This document shows positions 49,925 through 58,242 of a stretch of 64,000 nucleotides of DNA, one piece after another. The notes under the pieces are model-generated. The model saw only the letters and a program-made list of their open reading frames with translations. It searched no databases and was not told the origin of the DNA. Location: positions 62,001 through 126,000 of the forward strand of contig SECP01000002.1 of the NCBI GenBank assembly GCA_004193285.1. Reading direction: 5' to 3'. Each line of letters starts with the position of its first letter. Position 1 is the stretch's first letter. The translations under genes were made by a program, and so were the position numbers. The stretch comes from Myxococcales bacterium. GTDB taxonomy: Bacteria; Myxococcota_A; Polyangia; Polyangiales; Polyangiaceae.

Positions 49925-51454
49925 CTAGTGCCCGAGCTGAACGCCGAGGATGGGGCCAAAGAAGAGCTGCGAGCCCCGCGAGATGTCGATCGCTGCGCTG
50001 CCGAACGGTAGCGGCTGCCCGGCGGCGTCACGACCGAGCGAGCCGCGGCGCGCTGGCGCTTCGGTGCTGGAGCCGAAGGTCGCTGCCAGCAGCAGGCCGA
50101 GCTGAAACTTGAGCCCGGGAGTGCTCCCGAAGAGCACGCCGAGGTCCGCCAACAAGAGCGGGCTCGCTTGGCTATCCGAGCCGCTCGTCTCCGCGCGGGC
50201 GTCCGGAATGGTCGCGGTGCCGAGCGGGGTCGTGACGTTCGAGCTGGTGGACGAGACGCGAAAGTAGCGCTCGACTCGGGTGACGAAGCCGAAGGTCAGA
50301 CCGAACGTGCCGCGCACGCCTTGGGTGGGAGTCAGAACCCGCGCGCCAAGGCCGAAAGCGCCGCCATAGCGGGCGAAGGTGTAGCGCTCGCTGCGCGCTG
50401 GGCCGTAAAACGCCGACTGCTGGGAGCTTTGCTCGACGTCGTAACGGAGCTGGTCGTACCAGGCGTCTGCGAGCCCCGCCACGAGGCCTTCCACCGCGAG
50501 CCAGCCGAAGCTGTAACCGGCGCGTAGCGCGAGCCCACCCCCGTAAGACGGGTACCAGTCGCAGCTGCCGCTTGCGCGTGCGGGCGGACACTCGCGTCGC
50601 AGCTCGTCCGTCGGCTTGGCGCTGAACCAGCCGAAGAGCCCGACCTGACCATAGACGCCGCGCCACGAGTCACGGCGCGGGGGCTCGGGCGCGCCGGCCG
50701 CGGCCCCCTCCCCGAAGCTCACGTCGGAGAGACGCCACGTTTCTTCAGGCGCCAAATCGACGTCGTACTCTTTGGACGTGAAGCCAATTCGCTTGAGCCG
50801 AATCCGGTGCTTGCCGACCGGCACCGAGCCGTCGAAACGCCCCACGCCCATCCACGCTTCATCCACGTAAATGGATGCATGCTGCACCTCGATCAGCAGC
50901 GGACCACGGCGCGGCAGGAGGCTGAGCGTGACGACGACGTTCTCACCGTCGAGCACGCTGACGCGCCGCTCTTCGCTCACCGCGGCTGGTCCTCGCGCCG
51001 CCAGCACGTGTTCGCCGGGAGGCACCTCGCCGCTCCAAGGCAGTGGCCCGACCTGCTCGCCGTCCAGCCAGAGCTCGGCTGGCAGCAGGGTTGCTCCCAC
51101 CGACATCCGTGCCGAGCTCGACCGCGGGCGGAGCTGGAAGGCAAGCCGCTGCGGGCCCGCCGCCAGCTCTACCTCTTCGCGAAGGGTTACGAAGCCCACC
51201 TTGGCAAGGCTCAGCTGGTGCTTCCCCCCCGGTAAGTCGAGCGGCCCTTCCAGCGGGGTCACTCCTCGAACGGCGCCGTCCACCTCTACGAGCACGCCTG
51301 GCTCCGAGACGTCCAGCGTCAACTGCGAGAGCGCGCGAGGAGGTTGCTCTAGCTCGGCGCCTTGCGCGAGACAGGGCTGCGGCCAGAGCGCAAGCAAGCC
51401 GCCGCCCATCGTGCCGAGCATGGCGAGTATCCCGCTGACCTTCGAGCACCACAT
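49925..51454 (-). CDS. PEGA-domain outer membrane beta-barrel protein
   Basis: The protein has 509 aa from ATG 51454 with a signal peptide ending in CLAQG. Three PEGA-type modules fall at about 45-100, 112-165 and 180-235 (LVEVDGAVRGVTPLEG, ELWLDGEQVGPLPWSG, SIYVDEAWMGVGRFDG, each followed by a PxGxH turn). From about 255 the sequence alternates in the manner of an outer membrane barrel, with aromatic girdle residues (GVYGQVGLFGWF, GGLALRAGYSFGW, GTFGLTFGFVTRV, FFGPILGVQLGH at the end). PEGA domains bind wall or polysaccharide. It is probably co-transcribed with the TPR protein 49 bp upstream. Confidence 0.82.
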   Translation of the reverse strand: MWCSKVSGILAMLGTMGGGLLALWPQPCLAQGAELEQPPRALSQLTLDVSEPGVLVEVDGAVRGVTPLEGPLDLPGGKHQLSLAKVGFVTLREEVELAAGPQRLAFQLRPRSSSARMSVGATLLPAELWLDGEQVGPLPWSGEVPPGEHVLAARGPAAVSEERRVSVLDGENVVVTLSLLPRRGPLLIEVQHASIYVDEAWMGVGRFDGSVPVGKHRIRLKRIGFTSKEYDVDLAPEETWRLSDVSFGEGAAAGAPEPPRRDSWRGVYGQVGLFGWFSAKPTDELRRECPPARASGSCDWYPSYGGGLALRAGYSFGWLAVEGLVAGLADAWYDQLRYDVEQSSQQSAFYGPARSERYTFARYGGAFGLGARVLTPTQGVRGTFGLTFGFVTRVERYFRVSSTSSNVTTPLGTATIPDARAETSGSDSQASPLLLADLGVLFGSTPGLKFQLGLLLAATFGSSTEAPARRGSLGRDAAGQPLPFGSAAIDISRGSQLFFGPILGVQLGH

Positions 51455-51503
51455 CCCGCAGGATGTTCGTAGCCCCGCCCCCTCCCCTCAGCTATCCGGG
51501 GAA

Positions 51504-52472
51504 CTACGGAAGAGCCGCCGGCGGCGGCACGGAAGCGGCTGCTTCTCCGCACTGCGGCACGCAGGCGTCACCCTCGAGACGCTGGGCAACGTACGGCGGA
51601 AAAAGATCCGCGGAGTATTGCGTGACGATGTCACGGTACTCGCGGCGCGCGTCATCGCTCCGCCCCGATTGCCAGTGCAAGTCTGCGAGCGCGACGCGCG
51701 CCGGCACGTAGTCCGCGTTGGCTTCGACCGCTTCTCGAAAGCGCGCGTCGGCGGAGGCTGGCTCCCCGCGCAGCAGCTCGAGCTCGCCCAACCCTGCGAG
51801 CGCTTCGCTATCGCGAGGGGACTGAGAAAGCGCGCGGCGATAAAACCGCTCGGCTTCCGTCAGGCGGTACTGCCGCTGAGCATTGCGGGCCCGCTCGAGC
51901 CAAAAGCGCTTCTCGAGCAGCGGCGTGACGGCGGGCTTGCTCTCGCGGGGCGGGTCGATTGCGGCTGCGGAAGGTGCGGGGCTGGCTGCGCAACCGGAGA
52001 GGACGATCGCAGGGGGCGCGTTCGGGCGTGCTTCCCGCGGCTGAGGCGACGCGCTGGCGCGGGGCGACTCCGCGCGCTCCGCAAGCAGCACGGCCGCGCA
52101 GGCGCCTACCGCAAAGCCGACGACGAGAGAGGTCCAGAACCTGCCGAGCCGCCATGCCGGCGCGCCTGCGGAGCGTGTCGAAGGCTCCGGCTCGTGGTGC
52201 ACCGGCGCGAGCGAGTCCATGTCAGGGGGCGCCCCGTGAGCGCGAAACTGCCGCAAAGTATCAGGAAAGCCGGGGCTCGCTCCGCCGATGACGCCGAGCG
52301 CGAACGCTTCCTCACGGGGATAGTCCGCGCTGAAGGGCACCGCGCTCGAGCCCGCCGCAGGCGGCGCCGGTAGCTCCGTACCGCAGAACACGCAGAACAC
52401 ACGCTCCGGCGGGCTCGATGACGAAGCGTCATCGAAGAACTCGCCGAAGCAGCTGCTGCACTGGTGCCTCAT
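51504..52472 (-). CDS. Membrane protein with N-terminal zinc ribbon and C-terminal TPR
   Basis: The protein has 322 aa from ATG 52472. Residues 5-31 hold CSSCFGEFF...CVFC, a CxxC-x18-CxxC zinc ribbon, in the cytoplasm. One TM helix lies at about 110-129 (FWTSLVVGFAVGACAAVLLA). The outer part has an Ala/Pro tether and then helical TPR repeats at about 190-285 (LTEAERFYRRALSQSPRDSEALAGLGELELLRG, split as ERFYRRALSQSPRDSEA and LAGLGELELLRGEPASA). The Zn-ribbon plus TM plus TPR arrangement is common in myxobacteria and resembles kinase-associated envelope proteins. It is likely in an operon with the PEGA protein. Confidence 0.75.
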   Translation of the reverse strand: MRHQCSSCFGEFFDDASSSSPPERVFCVFCGTELPAPPAAGSSAVPFSADYPREEAFALGVIGGASPGFPDTLRQFRAHGAPPDMDSLAPVHHEPEPSTRSAGAPAWRLGRFWTSLVVGFAVGACAAVLLAERAESPRASASPQPREARPNAPPAIVLSGCAASPAPSAAAIDPPRESKPAVTPLLEKRFWLERARNAQRQYRLTEAERFYRRALSQSPRDSEALAGLGELELLRGEPASADARFREAVEANADYVPARVALADLHWQSGRSDDARREYRDIVTQYSADLFPPYVAQRLEGDACVPQCGEAAASVPPPAALP

Positions 52473-52611
52473 GGACCCGCCGTCTGAATCCCTCGTGATA
52501 CCCCACCACGACCGTCAGACGGAACGCCCTATCGGCTTGCCTCCCGTCGCAGTTTCTAACCAGGATAGAAACCGACGGGCCGATTGGGCCCATTTACGCG
52601 GGATTCGCGCG

Positions 52612-53100
52612 TCAGAGGGACCGAGCGAGGTCCTCCAGCACGTCCATTTGTTCCTGCATGCCTTCCTCCATACCGGAGCTCCCGATGAGGTCGCGGACCT
52701 CTTTGTTCGGGCATTGCACCAGCAGGCTCAGCTGGGTCCGGCTGCTGTGCTCGTGGAAGGTGATGGTGTTGATGACCTCCTGGCCCGGGGCCGGCTCCGG
52801 CGCGCCCTCGTAGATTTCGGTCGTGACGATCCGCTCGTTGGGAACGATCTCCGAGAACTCACCGTGGAACGCGACGTCGAAGTTGCCGTGGGCGAGCATG
52901 ACGTAGCGCCACTTGCCGCCGACTCGAAAATCGATGTCCACGACCTTCATCTCTCCACGGACGCCCGCCCACCAGCGCTGCACCAGCGACGGCGTCGTCC
53001 AAGCGCGGAACACCAAGTGCTTGGGGGCGTCGAACTCGCGAGTGATGAGGATTTGCTCGTCTGTCGGCAGGGTGACTTTGGCTTTGCCCGAGTGCGTCAT
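52612..53100 (-). CDS. SRPBCC/AHSA1-family protein
   Basis: The protein has 162 aa from ATG 53100, overlapping the ArsR stop by 4 bp (ATGA). It has the START/Bet v 1-like ligand-binding fold of the AHSA1 group: ITREFDAPKHLVFRAWTTPSLVQRWW, GGKWRYVM, FHGEFSEIVPNERIV, and a C-terminal helix EEGMQEQMDVLEDLARSL. Such proteins bind hydrophobic ligands or act in stress response and are often paired with ArsR repressors, as here. Confidence 0.9.
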   Translation of the reverse strand: MTHSGKAKVTLPTDEQILITREFDAPKHLVFRAWTTPSLVQRWWAGVRGEMKVVDIDFRVGGKWRYVMLAHGNFDVAFHGEFSEIVPNERIVTTEIYEGAPEPAPGQEVINTITFHEHSSRTQLSLLVQCPNKEVRDLIGSSGMEEGMQEQMDVLEDLARSL

Positions 53101-53447
53101 GCTTCGTTCTCCTCTTTTTTCAGCTGTTCCAACACTTCATCCAAACAGTCGAAGCGCTCCGACCAGAAGCGTTCGTAGTCTTTGACCCAGTCGTAGATGG
53201 GCTTGAGGGCGCGCGCGTTGAGCCGGTACAAACGCTGGCGACCGGAGTCGCGCACCTCCACCGCCCCGACCTCGCGCAGGACACGGAGGTGCTTGGAGAC
53301 TTGCGGCTGCGCGACGCCGAGGGCCGTGACCAGCTCCGTCACCGGCCTTTCGCCCCCTTCGAGCAGCCGCAAGATGTCCCTCCGGCGCGGCTCCGCGACG
53401 GCATTGAACGCGTCCGTGGTCGTAGCGGCTCGAGCCATGAACCACAT
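53097..53447 (-). CDS. ArsR-family transcriptional repressor
   Basis: The protein has 116 aa from ATG 53447; ATG 53438 is the alternative. Winged helix: PRRRDILRLLEGGERPVTELVTALG, split as RRRDILRLLEGGERPV and TELVTALGVAQPQVSKHLRV, followed by LREVGAVEVRDSGRQRLYRLN. No Cys ligands of the metal-sensing ArsR branch are present, so it likely belongs to the non-metal SRPBCC-paired group. It is co-translated with the SRPBCC gene and probably represses its own operon through the palindrome just upstream. Confidence 0.92.
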   Translation of the reverse strand: MWFMARAATTTDAFNAVAEPRRRDILRLLEGGERPVTELVTALGVAQPQVSKHLRVLREVGAVEVRDSGRQRLYRLNARALKPIYDWVKDYERFWSERFDCLDEVLEQLKKEENEA

Positions 53448-53449
53448 AT

Positions 53450-53465
53450 ATTCCCTAATGGGAAT
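53450..53465. promoter_or_regulatory. ArsR operator overlapping the ribosome binding site
   Basis: ATTCCC-TAAT-GGGAAT is a perfect 16-bp inverted repeat, AT-rich at the centre, 2 bp from the ArsR ATG at 53447. On the minus strand AGGGAA within it can serve as the ribosome binding site. It is the natural candidate for autorepression of the ArsR-SRPBCC operon and, being between divergent genes, could also act on the Nudix gene. Confidence 0.7.
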
Positions 53466-53525
53466 GCGTCAAGCCCAGGGGCGCCATTCTTCCGAGTTCT
53501 TCGAGGGTTTCGCTAAGGTAGGCCG

Positions 53526-53945
53526 GTGTTGAAAGCGCTCGCTTACGTGACGCGCGCCGGCAGCCTGCTGGTGTTTCGGCAGAGGGGTCGCCCCGAGCAG
53601 GGCGTTCAGGTGCCGGGCGGCAGCGTGGAGCCGGGTGAGGACCTGGCGGACGCCGCGCTTCGCGAGGCGCGAGAAGAGACCGGGCTCACGCAGCTACGCG
53701 TCGAGCGCTACCTGGGCAGCGCGCTGTACCAGCTGAAGGTGGACTTCGGGCCTCCCCACCTCCGCCATTTTTTTCATCTCACGTCGGAGGGCGTCGCTCC
53801 CGAGCGCTGGCACCACGTCGGCTCGAAGCCGCCGCATGGCCCGAGCGTGACGTTCGAGCTGTGGTGGGAGCCGCTAGCAAGCGTGCGGCTCGATTGGGAG
53901 ATGGACGCCTACTTGAGTGGCCTCGCCGGCACGACCCACAAGTAG
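53526..53945 (+). CDS. Nudix hydrolase
   Basis: The protein has 139 aa from GTG 53526 with AAGG 7-8 nt upstream. The Nudix box GxxxxxExxxxxxxREUxEExGU is complete: GGSVEPGEDLADAALREARE then ETGL. It binds Mg2+ and hydrolyses a nucleoside diphosphate linked to another group. Substrate is unknown. Its last 37 bp overlap the 3' end of the convergent methyltransferase gene. Confidence 0.88.
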   Translation: MLKALAYVTRAGSLLVFRQRGRPEQGVQVPGGSVEPGEDLADAALREAREETGLTQLRVERYLGSALYQLKVDFGPPHLRHFFHLTSEGVAPERWHHVGSKPPHGPSVTFELWWEPLASVRLDWEMDAYLSGLAGTTHK

Positions 53946-54379
53946 ACGTGGTGCGGCCGGGCACCTTCCCTCAGGGTGATGCGGCGCGTGGGCGCGTAGT
54001 CGCCCATGTCGTGCATGTTGGAGACGACGCGCGCTCCGGCCGGGAGCTCACGCAGCAGCTTCGGCAGGAGCCGCTGGTTGATCTCCGGCCAGAGGAAGAG
54101 CAAGACCACGCTTGCCTGGCGCAGGTCTGTCTCGAACAAATCTTGTGCACGAAAGCTCACCCGCTTCGACACGCCGGCCTGCACGGCGTTGGCTTGCGCC
54201 TGCCTCAGCAGCTTGGGATCAAGATCCACTCCGATGCCGCGCGCGCCGCTGCCTCGCACTGCCGCGATCACCACGCGCCCGTCCCCGCAGCCCAAGTCGT
54301 AGACCAGGTCCTCACGCCGCAGCTGCGCGAGCTGCAGCATGGCCTGAATGGCGGCCTCGGAAGAGGGCTCGTAGGGCAC
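53909..54379 (-). CDS. SAM-dependent methyltransferase, 5' end uncertain
   Basis: From GTG 54379 the protein has 156 aa with motif I VYDLGCGDGRVVI, GIGVDLD (acidic loop), QDLFETDL and VVLLFLWPEI. The same frame continues upstream without stop to about 54514. It reads RDRPARQPDVPYEPSSE immediately before (PDVPYxPxxE is typical of the family), and further up SRLHSVFIASILVASACGY, which is a lipoprotein signal with lipobox ASAC. The only possible initiator in the right place is ATC at 54505. A base lost between there and ATG 54521 would instead join MISAA to the signal. So the true protein is probably a lipid-anchored methyltransferase-fold protein, and this entry gives the minimal frame. Confidence 0.7.
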   Translation of the reverse strand: MPYEPSSEAAIQAMLQLAQLRREDLVYDLGCGDGRVVIAAVRGSGARGIGVDLDPKLLRQAQANAVQAGVSKRVSFRAQDLFETDLRQASVVLLFLWPEINQRLLPKLLRELPAGARVVSNMHDMGDYAPTRRITLREGARPHHVYLWVVPARPLK

Positions 54380-54570
54380 ATCTGGCTGCCGGGCGGGCCG
54401 ATCGCGATCGATCTGCAGCCAAGCGTCAGGCAGACCGCGCTCTCGGTACCCGCAGGCTGACGCGACCAGGATAGAGGCGATGAAGACCGAGTGAAGGCGG
54501 GAGATGCGCCGCGGATATCATCGCCGCCCTCGCCTGCGCTACGAAACTTTGATATCCCGATCGCCGGGAC

Positions 54571-55896
54571 ATGAAAAACCAGGGCAGAGGTCGGATCGTG
54601 GGCTGCGTTGCGCTCGGCGTGCTGGGAGCCGTGAGCGCTTGCCTGGATCCAGACTCGCCCCCCATCGCGAACCCGAGCGTGACTGCGTTTGCGGGCGCCG
54701 CCAATGTGGCGGGTAGCGCGCTGGGCGGCGGCGGAGGTTCCGGCAGCGCAGCGGGCGGCAGCGTGACCTCGGGTACTGGCGGGTCGCTCGCGCTTGGCGG
54801 GCGAGGAGGGTCGCTGGCCGAAGGTGAATCTCCCACCGCCGGCGCAGGAGGAGACGCGCCAGAAGCGGGCACCGGCGCTGGAGGAGCAGCGCCAGAAGCG
54901 GGCGCAGGCGGGCAGGGTGCAGCGCCAGAAGGCGGTGCGGGCGGCGTGCAGAGTCCGGGCGGAGCAGGCGGCGAAGGGGGCGTACCTGACGCGCCCCTGG
55001 ACCCGAAGTGCGATTTCAGCGAGGTCGAGTCCAACTTCAACATCGCTACCGGTCTCGGCGTCTCCGGCGCCGTAAAAACGCTGTGCGGCCAGAGCGACCC
55101 TGGCCACTTCGATGCCGCGGAAGGTCTCTTGGACCGCGACGGCTTCGACGTGTCGCTCGCTGCGGAGGCAGACGTCCTGGTGAGGCTGGAGATGCCGAAC
55201 CGCGCCCCCCTGAGCCGCGTGGAGGTGTGGCTCAACGGAGGAAAGTGGCTGGTTCGCGGGGACCAGACCGTGTTTCGGGTGCACCTTTACGACCCCGGCG
55301 TCTACATGCTGGCGCTGCGCGCTTACAGCGCCGCGGACATCACGGAGGCCGTGCCGTACACCCTCAGCATCGGGACGGACGACGTGAGCGCTCGCTGCGC
55401 CAAGCCGGTGAGCGCGACCTACGTGGAAGGGGCGGACGGCGCGAGCAGCACCGGCAACGACGTGTTCCAATTTTCCAACAGCTACGTCGCCTCCCTCACT
55501 CCGGGTGACGACGCGCCGGAGGCCACCGCGGTAACGCTGGGCGCCCCGGGCAGCCGCTACCGCTTCGACGGCAATTCGGCCGCGGTGACGGGAGCGGGAG
55601 GGCCGTTCTACGACGGGGACAGCTACGCGTTTCGCAGCGGGTCCACCGCCCAGCAAGTCACGGTGCGCGCGGATTGGACCACGCAAAGTGACTTGGATCT
55701 ATTCCTGTTCCAAGCGGGCGCCGTCCCGGACCAAACGTGGGGAATCAGCCGAAGGCTGCAGCCGGTCGAGTACTTCACGTTCATGCTGGAGCCGAACACC
55801 GACTACCAAGTGTACGCGGCCGCCTACGGCGGGGTGCGCCCGTTCGACTACTCCGTGACCGTGTGCAGCGAGCAGTTCGACATTCGCGGCAAGTAG
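54571..55896 (+). CDS. Lipoprotein with long Gly/Ala-rich tether and pre-peptidase-like domains
   Basis: The protein has 441 aa from ATG 54571 (MKNQGRGRIVGCVALGVLGAVSAC). The tether is over 100 residues, with repeated GGAG, APEAGAGG and GGSG units. From about 145 the sequence is beta-rich, with DFSEVESNFNIATGLGV, a LEMPNRAPLSRVEVWLNGG strand, and DLDLFLFQAGA late in the chain as in pre-peptidase C-terminal (PPC)-type domains. It is probably a surface display protein. No catalytic motif was recognised. It is divergent from the methyltransferase. Confidence 0.75.
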   Translation: MKNQGRGRIVGCVALGVLGAVSACLDPDSPPIANPSVTAFAGAANVAGSALGGGGGSGSAAGGSVTSGTGGSLALGGRGGSLAEGESPTAGAGGDAPEAGTGAGGAAPEAGAGGQGAAPEGGAGGVQSPGGAGGEGGVPDAPLDPKCDFSEVESNFNIATGLGVSGAVKTLCGQSDPGHFDAAEGLLDRDGFDVSLAAEADVLVRLEMPNRAPLSRVEVWLNGGKWLVRGDQTVFRVHLYDPGVYMLALRAYSAADITEAVPYTLSIGTDDVSARCAKPVSATYVEGADGASSTGNDVFQFSNSYVASLTPGDDAPEATAVTLGAPGSRYRFDGNSAAVTGAGGPFYDGDSYAFRSGSTAQQVTVRADWTTQSDLDLFLFQAGAVPDQTWGISRRLQPVEYFTFMLEPNTDYQVYAAAYGGVRPFDYSVTVCSEQFDIRGK

Positions 55897-55920
55897 CCTC
55901 GATCCTGGTAAGAGGGGGGC

Positions 55921-56460
55921 ATGCCATCGCTCACCGTGGTCTGCGGCAACGCCGGAACCGGGAAGAGCACGTGGGCTAAGCTCATCGCTCAGCGCGTGGG
56001 CGCCGCGCTCCTGGATTTGGACACGGTGAGCGAGCGCCTGGTAGCGGCGGCGCAGCGCGAATGGGGGCGGAGCGAGCACGACCGCGACTCCGCGGAGTAC
56101 AAGCGAGTGTTCCGCGAGCCCGTTCACGAAACGCTGTTCGCCATCGCGCGCGATTGCGCGGGGCCGGTCGTCATCGTGGCGCCCTTCACGCGAGAACGAA
56201 GCTTGCCGAATTTTCGCGAGTGGCTCTCCGGCAAATGCGCTCGCTTGGCGCAAGTTCACTATTTCGTGTGCGACGAGCAGGTCCGAGAAGCGCGCCTCCG
56301 TGCTCGCGGCAACCCGCGGGACGCGGCGAAGTTCCTGGACTACGCCGCCTACCGTTCCATCGCTCCCGGCGAGCGGCCGCCCGCCTACCCACACCTCTGG
56401 TTCGACACGACTCACTATTTCCCTGGTGAAGCGGAGCTCATCGAGTCGAGCCCGGCATGA
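55921..56460 (+). CDS. P-loop kinase-like ATPase (AAA_33/zeta-toxin-like)
   Basis: The protein has 179 aa from ATG 55921 with GAGGGGG upstream. Walker A is CGNAGTGKSTWAK at residues 8-20, followed by LLDLDTVSERL and a helix with EYKRVFREPVHETLFAIA. A lid-like DEQVREARLRARGNPRDAAKF completes the pattern of small gluconate/shikimate-kinase-related phosphotransferases. Substrate unknown. It overlaps the following lipoprotein gene by 4 bp (ATGA), so the two are translated together although their cell locations differ. Confidence 0.8.
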   Translation: MPSLTVVCGNAGTGKSTWAKLIAQRVGAALLDLDTVSERLVAAAQREWGRSEHDRDSAEYKRVFREPVHETLFAIARDCAGPVVIVAPFTRERSLPNFREWLSGKCARLAQVHYFVCDEQVREARLRARGNPRDAAKFLDYAAYRSIAPGERPPAYPHLWFDTTHYFPGEAELIESSPA

Positions 56461-57809
56461 CGCTGCGTCGTTCGGCTCTGCTCGGGTGCCTTGCCGTCGC
56501 CTGCGCGCACCCGGAGCGCCTTCCGCCGCAGCGCGAGCCTCTGCACGCCGCGCGGCCGTTCTCGCCCCCCGCGTCTCCGCCCCCGAGCGCGACGCCAGCG
56601 GTTCCCGCTCCCCCGCCGCCCCAGCTCGAGGAGGACGGCAATGACGAGAGCGCGGTCGAGGCGCTCGTACCCGAGCGCGGCCACTTCGAAAAGGTGGGCC
56701 GACACTGGGCCGCGCTTTCGCGAGTGTGCGATTTCGCGGTGCACGGCTCGGCACTGTACCTGGCCCACGCCACCCGACCGCTGGGCTTGGGCGGGGCCTC
56801 CATCACGCGCTACGACCCGGAGGCAAAGACGCCGTTCTCGTTGGCGTTCGACTGGAATCGGCCGGGAGAGCCCGAAAAGGGAGGCGGCTCCGGGCAGGGC
56901 TTCTTGCGGCTCCGCAACATTGGTGGCCGCATCTACGCGCCGGATGCGGACCCTCCGTACCTCGGACTCGGGCAGGCGGCGCCAATCGAAGGCTACGTCT
57001 TCGTGAGCGACGCGCGCGGCGCCTTCCCGGCCGCGCGCCTGCCTGGGCACTTGCCGCCACGCGCGCCAACGGTCGAGCGGGGCGGCGCCAGCGCGCTCCC
57101 AGGCGCGGTTCACGGCTTCGACGTGATCCGCTTTCGGGGCAACATCTACGGCTCGACGAGCGCGATGATCCCGCCGAACGGCAGCGCGCCGGCCTCTCCG
57201 GGGGCGCTGCTCACGCCGCAAGAAGACCCAAGCCGCCCTTGGCGCGTCGCGTTCACCTACGCGGGAGCCTCGGGGGAAGCTTCGGTGCGCCTCGGCTACA
57301 TGACGCGCTTTCGCGATCGCTTGTACGTGGCGATAAGTCCACTCTACGGGTTGGACGATCACGACGCGGTCGTCATCGCCCCACCTCGGGATCGGGCGAC
57401 GCTGGAGGCCGCAGATGCGATGCCTATCCGGCTCTCCGAGCGCGGGCGGTCGCACACCCTTCGGTGGTACACGGACGGCGGTAAATTGTACTGGATTGGG
57501 GTCGGGCCAAGTGGGGCCGCGCTGCGCGTCAGTGAGGACGGGCAGCAGTTTCAGTCCCTCCTACTACCGGAAGGCGCTCTCGCCGCGACGGACCTCCTGC
57601 GCGTGGGCGAGCATTTGCTGCTCCTCACTGACGTCGGATTGTACGAATTGGTTCAGGGGAGTTTCGTCCTGCGCGCTCCAGCGCCCCCTGGTGCGGCGCG
57701 CTTTCGTGTGGATGACGCGTACTGCGCCGCGCCGCTCGTTGCGTTCGGAGGCGCGGTCTACGCTGGCGACCAGGAGCGCGGCAACCTCTGGCGCCTCGTC
57801 GCTGACTGA
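56457..57809 (+). CDS. Lipoprotein of unknown function with propeller-like repeats
   Basis: The protein has 450 aa from ATG 56457, coupled to the P-loop kinase gene. Signal MTLRRSALLGCLAVACAH has lipobox AVAC, followed by a Pro-rich tether. The rest has repeating beta blades (FAVHGSALYLAHATRPLG, IGGRIYAPDADPPYLG, FRGNIYGSTSAMIPPNG, FRDRLYVAISPLYG, GGKLYWIGVGPSGAAL, LVAFGGAVYAGDQERG), resembling a propeller. No catalytic motif was recognised. Confidence 0.7.
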   Translation: MTLRRSALLGCLAVACAHPERLPPQREPLHAARPFSPPASPPPSATPAVPAPPPPQLEEDGNDESAVEALVPERGHFEKVGRHWAALSRVCDFAVHGSALYLAHATRPLGLGGASITRYDPEAKTPFSLAFDWNRPGEPEKGGGSGQGFLRLRNIGGRIYAPDADPPYLGLGQAAPIEGYVFVSDARGAFPAARLPGHLPPRAPTVERGGASALPGAVHGFDVIRFRGNIYGSTSAMIPPNGSAPASPGALLTPQEDPSRPWRVAFTYAGASGEASVRLGYMTRFRDRLYVAISPLYGLDDHDAVVIAPPRDRATLEAADAMPIRLSERGRSHTLRWYTDGGKLYWIGVGPSGAALRVSEDGQQFQSLLLPEGALAATDLLRVGEHLLLLTDVGLYELVQGSFVLRAPAPPGAARFRVDDAYCAAPLVAFGGAVYAGDQERGNLWRLVAD

Positions 57810-57848
57810 GCCCTCCCAAATGACCATGGCTCGCGCCGCGCCTCCGAG

Positions 57849-58238
57849 ATGAGGTTACCGCCGAGGGTCATGTCACGAGGAGTCAGGGATTTGCAGGATC
57901 ACATCACGGTGCTGCAGCGACACGCGGCCGCGAGCGTTCAGTCGCTTCACCACATCCGGGCGCGCACGTCGCGCGTCTTGGCGGCGACGAGCGCCTTCAC
58001 CGCATTCGAAGTGGAGGCGCGCTCGCTCCGGGAGGTCGTGCGCACGCTCGTCAGCTTGGCTCGCGCGAGTGACGAGTCCGTGGACCGCGGCTACGTCGAG
58101 CGGGAGCTCTCGCGGCTACGTGAAGGTTTCTGCGAGCTGCAGCGACGGTTCTCGCGAGAGCTGGTCAGCGCAGCCGAATCCGAGCGACCACCGCCGCCGC
58201 CGCCGCTCATGAAGCGCTGGTGGCAACTCTGGCGGTAG
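57849..58238 (+). CDS. Hypothetical helical protein
   Basis: The protein has 129 aa from ATG 57849 (a second ATG at 57870 is possible). It is soluble and helical, Arg/Glu/Leu-rich (VEARSLREVVRTLVSLARAS, ELSRLREGFCELQRRF) with six consecutive Pro and a Trp-rich end (MKRWWQLWR). No family was recognised. It ends 4 bp before the stop of the convergent BNR-repeat lipoprotein. Confidence 0.5.
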   Translation: MRLPPRVMSRGVRDLQDHITVLQRHAAASVQSLHHIRARTSRVLAATSAFTAFEVEARSLREVVRTLVSLARASDESVDRGYVERELSRLREGFCELQRRFSRELVSAAESERPPPPPPLMKRWWQLWR

Positions 58239-58242
58239 GCGT

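Noticed and set aside
54268..55686. 472-residue minus-strand frame opposite the lipoprotein gene
   Set aside because: It is antisense to the Gly/Ala tether, whose GC-rich codons leave all frames open.
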